Assembly (NCBI GenBank): GCA_910578325.1
Contig: CAJTQT010000004.1
Location: 124,001 to 188,000, forward strand
Origin: an uncultured Christensenella sp.
GTDB taxonomy: Bacteria; Bacillota; Clostridia; Christensenellales; CAG-917
Direction of reading: 5' to 3'
DNA: 64,000 bases
The notes below the pieces were generated by a model. It ran no database searches. It worked only from the letters and a program-made list of their open reading frames with translations, and was not told the DNA's origin. Below are positions 60,710 to 64,000 of this stretch, in pieces (the first letter of the stretch is position 1; every line of letters starts with the position of its first letter). Position numbers and translations under genes: made by a program.

Positions 60710-61017
60710 AAAGCGTTTTCCACCTCTTCCATAATTTTTTCGCGCGCTTCGTTTTCCTTTGCGCGTTGCAGCGCGGCGTTTGATTTTTCTATATCGGCGG
60801 TAATACGGTCAATATATTCCAAACGCGTACTCCTTGCGAGTTCGAGCGTACGCGCGTCGAGTTCCGCAAAGGGCACTGCGATTTGCAGTGCCCCGTTTGC
60901 GTGTATTTCGAATCTGCCCGCCGCGAGATTTCTATACAGTTCGTATCTGTCGTCTATCTCTTTGAGTCTGGGGGCGATTGAATACAAATCGTCATCGATT
61001 TTCCTGAGCGCGTTCAT
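60706..61017 (-). CDS. 103-residue phage protein between capsid and adaptor
   Basis: The ATG at 61017 lies 2 bases after the capsid stop; a longer frame that runs back into the capsid gene was rejected. The product is helical and charged (KIDDDLYSIAPRLKEIDDRY, RLEYIDRITADIEKSNAALQ). No family recognised. Position suggests a head-completion or assembly factor. Confidence 0.65.
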   Translation of the reverse strand: MNALRKIDDDLYSIAPRLKEIDDRYELYRNLAAGRFEIHANGALQIAVPFAELDARTLELARSTRLEYIDRITADIEKSNAALQRAKENEAREKIMEEVENAL

Positions 61018-61019
61018 AA

Positions 61020-62405
61020 TCAAATCCACATCGCGACAACGGTGATATCCTTGTTTACGGGAGTTGTGGAGAAACTGTACAGCGAACCGTTGAGGAACCA
61101 GCCGTCGAAAGTCGAACCCGTCTTCTTGGGAGAAAGCGGCTGTATACCGTGTCCGCCGGGGAGTACGATCTGCGGCGCGATTTCCGTTCCGCCCAAGGAA
61201 TCGAACGTAATGGTGTAATATGCGGGTCCCGAAGTGCTGCCGTTGAACGTGAGTTTTGCCTGTCCCATGGGACGCTCGCAAAGCAGGTCCGCATATTTGA
61301 CAAGCGTCGCGCTGTAACACGCCTTTCCGGGAACCTGATGCAATACGCTTCCGCTCTCGCCTTCCAGCCAACGCCAGTCGCAGAGTTGATGCAACTTAAA
61401 GTCGTTGCTGTTGAGCAGATACATATCGTTTTCTCCGACAAATCTGTCCGCAATAAACGGAATGCCGGAATACGACAATGCCTTATAACCGCCGTCGAGA
61501 GTGAGATAATCCACGTTTGTGCGCGTCTTTGAAAGGTGATCTACGTACTGCTTTCTGATATTGTAGGAACCGACGATAAAATCGATAGTTCCGCCAGAAG
61601 TTTCTTCGACCGCGTCGATAGCGTCCTGTATCGCGCTTATGGAAACCGTATCGGACGACGTTTTCGTGTAAGGCGTGAGGAATGAATAATCTTTTCTTGC
61701 AAGACCGTATATGGAATCGCTGCCGCCGAATATCGCTTCCATACCCGTGATTTCGTTATCTTTGGAACCCTGCACATAAATCTTGCAACCCGCGCCGCAT
61801 TTTGCAGTTGCGGTCGCGCTGAGCGTAACGACTTTCGTCGCTCTGTCGATAGCGACAATGCGCGCTCCGGACAAACTTGCGTCCCTTGCGCCTGCGGCGG
61901 TATATACGTCGACCGTCATACCCTCCATAAGCGCTTTAACGCTGTTTACGGTGATTTGATTGTTCGTGCTACCCGTGTTTTCAACAGTGGTTGCTATAAG
62001 ACCGGAACCGTCGCCGTAAAGCATACGTCCGAAGTTGAATTTGCTTGCTTTAAGCAAACCGTCCATTTCGGCGTTGAGCAGATTGACAAACGCGCCCGCG
62101 CTGTTCTGGGATGCGCGGATGGCTTTGTCGCTGAGTTCGATTTTCCCGAAAAGGTTTTTCAAAGTCAGCGTAAACTGCGCGTAATTGTTGCTTCCGCTTG
62201 CGGGAAGATTGTCGCTCTCCTCTCCCGATCCTATGCCGCCGTTGATGCCGTAAGGAGCGAGTTTTTTGACCTCTTTGCCCCATACGTCCGCGGTTGTCTG
62301 ACCTATTTTGGCAAGCAGAGGATTAACTCCTACGTTAAGTTGATCGGCGAGTACGCCGAGATAGAATGTTTTCAGAGCCTTGTCGGCGTTTGAAAGTGTA
62401 ACCAT
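61020..62405 (-). CDS. Major capsid protein with C-terminal InlB/Flg_new-type repeat
   Basis: A 461-residue protein. Residues about 1-390 read as an HK97-like phage capsid protein: LADQLNVGVNPLLAKIGQTT, FGKIELSDKAIRASQNSAGA, LLKASKFNFGRMLYGDGSGL, GLARKDYSFLTPYTKTSSDT, then FIVGSYNIRKQYVDHL and LCERPMGQAKLTFNGST. The last about 66 residues (YYTITFDSLGGTEI, LPGGHGIQPL, KKTGSTFDGWFLNG, ITVVAMWI) are a complete Listeria-Bacteroides (Flg_new/InlB B) repeat, expected to protrude from the capsid. The same fold is present in this host's own surface proteins. It sits between scaffold and adaptor genes. Confidence 0.82.
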   Translation of the reverse strand: MVTLSNADKALKTFYLGVLADQLNVGVNPLLAKIGQTTADVWGKEVKKLAPYGINGGIGSGEESDNLPASGSNNYAQFTLTLKNLFGKIELSDKAIRASQNSAGAFVNLLNAEMDGLLKASKFNFGRMLYGDGSGLIATTVENTGSTNNQITVNSVKALMEGMTVDVYTAAGARDASLSGARIVAIDRATKVVTLSATATAKCGAGCKIYVQGSKDNEITGMEAIFGGSDSIYGLARKDYSFLTPYTKTSSDTVSISAIQDAIDAVEETSGGTIDFIVGSYNIRKQYVDHLSKTRTNVDYLTLDGGYKALSYSGIPFIADRFVGENDMYLLNSNDFKLHQLCDWRWLEGESGSVLHQVPGKACYSATLVKYADLLCERPMGQAKLTFNGSTSGPAYYTITFDSLGGTEIAPQIVLPGGHGIQPLSPKKTGSTFDGWFLNGSLYSFSTTPVNKDITVVAMWI

Positions 62406-62416
62406 TTTAAATTCTC

Positions 62417-63106
62417 CTATTTATTGTTTTTCAAAAACATAAATCCCGCTTCTTCTATCGTTTTTGGCTTGACCTTCGGAGCGACGCATTGCATTCCGCC
62501 GCGGTGCATAGTCTGCGGGGGAAGCCCCTCTCTGACACCGTCTATGTAGTCCGCAATTATTGCGTCGCGCACCCTATCGGAGCGCAAAACGTAGTCGTTC
62601 AAAAATTGTCCGTCCTGCATCAACTGCTCAGGCGTGCGGAACTTCTGCGCCAGCACTCTCACGAGTGCCGTTTCAAGACCGTTTGCGTTTTGTCGGAGTT
62701 CGGGATTGCTTAAAATCTCGCCTGCAATTTCCTTTGCAAACGGTTTCGCGGCGGGAATCTCGTTAAAGAATTTATCCACCGCGGCCTTCCAACCCTCCTC
62801 GCTCATCGCAGCCTGCTTGCCGTTTTCGAGTTCTCTCAGCCTCTGCGAACGGCGTGTAAATTCCTTTTCCAACTCGCCGTACGCTCGCAGTAATTCCTGC
62901 GGGTTTTTGAATTTGCCGTATTTATGTTCGTTGACGTTTTCCTCCTCGCCGTCGACGTTGTCTTCGGCGTGGGTTGTATCTTCGTTTTCTTCGTCGCATT
63001 CAGACGGAGTTACCGCGCAACCGTCTTCATTGACGTTATCAAGCACCGCTTTGATCTTTTCGCTGTCTTCGTCTTTCAAATTTTCGAAAACTTTTTCCTC
63101 ATTCAT
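62417..63106 (-). CDS. Phage scaffold-like protein
   Basis: A 229-residue protein. The N-terminal third is very acidic (about 15-65, Asp/Glu/Asn-rich), then KNPQELLRAYGELEKEFTRR as a helical coiled segment, and a basic C-terminus (VAPKVKPKTIEEAGFMFLKN). This acidic-coiled-basic layout directly before a capsid gene is typical of scaffolding proteins, whose C-terminus contacts the capsid protein during assembly. The ATG at 63106 follows GGAGG by 9 bases and overlaps the portal gene. Confidence 0.72.
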   Translation of the reverse strand: MNEEKVFENLKDEDSEKIKAVLDNVNEDGCAVTPSECDEENEDTTHAEDNVDGEEENVNEHKYGKFKNPQELLRAYGELEKEFTRRSQRLRELENGKQAAMSEEGWKAAVDKFFNEIPAAKPFAKEIAGEILSNPELRQNANGLETALVRVLAQKFRTPEQLMQDGQFLNDYVLRSDRVRDAIIADYIDGVREGLPPQTMHRGGMQCVAPKVKPKTIEEAGFMFLKNNK

Positions 63107-64000
63107 TTTCGCTTTCCTCCGCAAATTTTCTTTCCAGTTCGTTTATTCCGCCGTTGAGTCCCGCCAACTGCGTATGCAATGCTATATGTCTTGCAACTCT
63201 GTCGCGCAACGCCTTATCGCGCACGCACTTTGTCGAAACACACATCTTCACGTGTTCGCCGATATGCAAATTGTGATTGTCGTATACGTCAGGCGTAATG
63301 TCGGATTTGTCGAAGTCCATATTCTCTTTGAGCGCTTTTTTTCTGTGCACTTCGTCCGCGCTTCTTCCCGATTCCCAGTTGCCGAACCCGAGAATTTCAA
63401 ACAGTCTCGTCTTCGTACCGTCGGACATCGTTCCGTCGTTATCTGTGAAAAGCCCGAGTCGAAGCAGGTCGTACACCATTGCACGTCTTGCGGAAAGCGT
63501 ATCGTCTATATCGCTTATCGTATCGAATACGATATCCTCGCTGTCAATGTTGTTTGCCGAGAAGGACGCAAGTTCGACTTCTCCGTTGTCTCCCGTAATA
63601 CGCTTGATTCTGGGAATTTTCGCAAACTGGCGATACAGTCTGAGAATCTGCTTGCTTATACGCTTGACGCTCTCGCGCAGACTATCGGCAGTTAGCGAGA
63701 TCCTCGTGTCGTCCTGTTCGAGCAACAACGATATCGCAGTACCCGAAGATACGTTTGACGGCACCTGCGAGTATGTCGTAACTTCGCTTACGCCGCTTAT
63801 CATCACAAATTCGTTCAGGAGTTTTTCTTCCTCGCGCGAAAATTCACCGGGAACCTGCGTCGGATTGAGCATTATAGGCGGAGTGCCTCCCTGTCTGTAT
63901 ACAACGATTTTTCCGGGAGGAAGTCCCTCCTCTTCAAGGCTGTCCGTATCCACCGAACCGTCCTCGACCGCGAGAACTCCGACCGCTATGCGGTTCATAT
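63099..64000 (-). CDS. Phage portal protein, C-terminal part (runs off window)
   Basis: At least 300 residues; the frame stays open at the window edge and the ATG at 63998 is probably internal. Phrases SNVSSGTAISLLLEQDDTRI and LTADSLRESVKRISKQILRL match the stem and clip region of portals that form the dodecameric DNA gate of the head. A His-rich C-terminus follows (HIGEHVKMC, VARHIALH). It is followed by the scaffold gene with an 8-base overlap. Confidence 0.75.
   Translation of the reverse strand, partial: MNRIAVGVLAVEDGSVDTDSLEEEGLPPGKIVVYRQGGTPPIMLNPTQVPGEFSREEEKLLNEFVMISGVSEVTTYSQVPSNVSSGTAISLLLEQDDTRISLTADSLRESVKRISKQILRLYRQFAKIPRIKRITGDNGEVELASFSANNIDSEDIVFDTISDIDDTLSARRAMVYDLLRLGLFTDNDGTMSDGTKTRLFEILGFGNWESGRSADEVHRKKALKENMDFDKSDITPDVYDNHNLHIGEHVKMCVSTKCVRDKALRDRVARHIALHTQLAGLNGGINELERKFAEESENE

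Larger units (their letters stand above)
57573..64000 (-). mobile_element. Phage head/neck gene block (3' end of a prophage or derived cassette)
   Basis: Eight tightly packed minus-strand genes in the order portal, scaffold, major capsid, small protein, adaptor, propeller-like tail protein, 41-residue protein, coiled-coil protein, then a terminator. The order fits the morphogenesis module of a short-tailed phage. Terminase, integrase, lysis and replication genes are not in the window and may lie beyond 64000. Nothing phage-like follows at the 57.5-kb side. Confidence 0.75.

Noticed and set aside
61018..61371. Extension of the 103-residue phage protein into the capsid gene
   Set aside because: It overlaps the well-supported capsid frame by 350 bases; the ATG at 61017 gives normal operon spacing.

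Overview
The window looks like a chromosomal stretch of a spore-forming, Gram-positive-type Clostridia (Bacillota), probably an uncultured gut lineage. This is inferred from a spoIIE homologue, a YtxC-like sporulation protein, the spoIIE-tilS-hpt gene order, several lipobox lipoproteins, SipW-type 'AWF' signal peptides, strong GGAGG ribosome sites and consensus -35/-10 promoters with 17-base spacers. No 16S rRNA or ribosomal proteins are present, so placement below class is not attempted.

Layout. 1-10 kb: the 3' part of serA, a YtxC-like gene, a two-InlB-repeat lipoprotein, a LacA/Maa-type acetyltransferase, a family 3 glycoside hydrolase and a membrane-anchored glycerophosphodiesterase. About 10.7-10.9 kb: a tRNA-Ser/tRNA-Thr operon. 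11-32.5 kb: a surface-protein operon on the minus strand, led by a 6,309-residue GLUG/MBG-repeat protein and followed by three small exported proteins, two of them with clear SipW-type N-termini. 32.8-35.3 kb: a polar amino-acid ABC transporter whose binding protein appears circularly permuted and whose ATPase carries two long insertions. 35.4-43.7 kb: a minus-strand housekeeping run, yerC-like, spoIIE, tilS, hpt, cca, rmuC and a PHP phosphoesterase.

43.8-54.4 kb is an integration hot spot around tRNA-Arg(ACG). A 9.3-kb AT-rich element lies between the tRNA 3' end and a second GGTGCACC core. It encodes a large serine recombinase, an HUH rolling-circle Rep with a 47-residue partner and a structured leader, origin-like palindromes, a HEPN-motif protein with an unknown partner, and a restriction-modification island (XRE controller, HNH nuclease, EVE/NucS-like nuclease, two DNA methyltransferases). 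Joining the two element ends regenerates a 52-bp dyad that looks like the attP of the serine recombinase. The inferred recombinase-contact motif sits 5 bp further from the core than in the tRNA (attB) half-site, as expected for this enzyme class.

54.5-57.4 kb returns to host genes (MgtC-family protein, doubly anchored lipoprotein, mnmM/ytqB). 57.6-64 kb is the 3' end of a phage head/neck operon on the minus strand (portal, scaffold, major capsid protein, small protein, adaptor, propeller-like tail protein, coiled-coil protein). The capsid protein ends in an InlB/Flg_new-type repeat, a domain also found in the host surface proteins. No CRISPR array or insertion sequence was seen.
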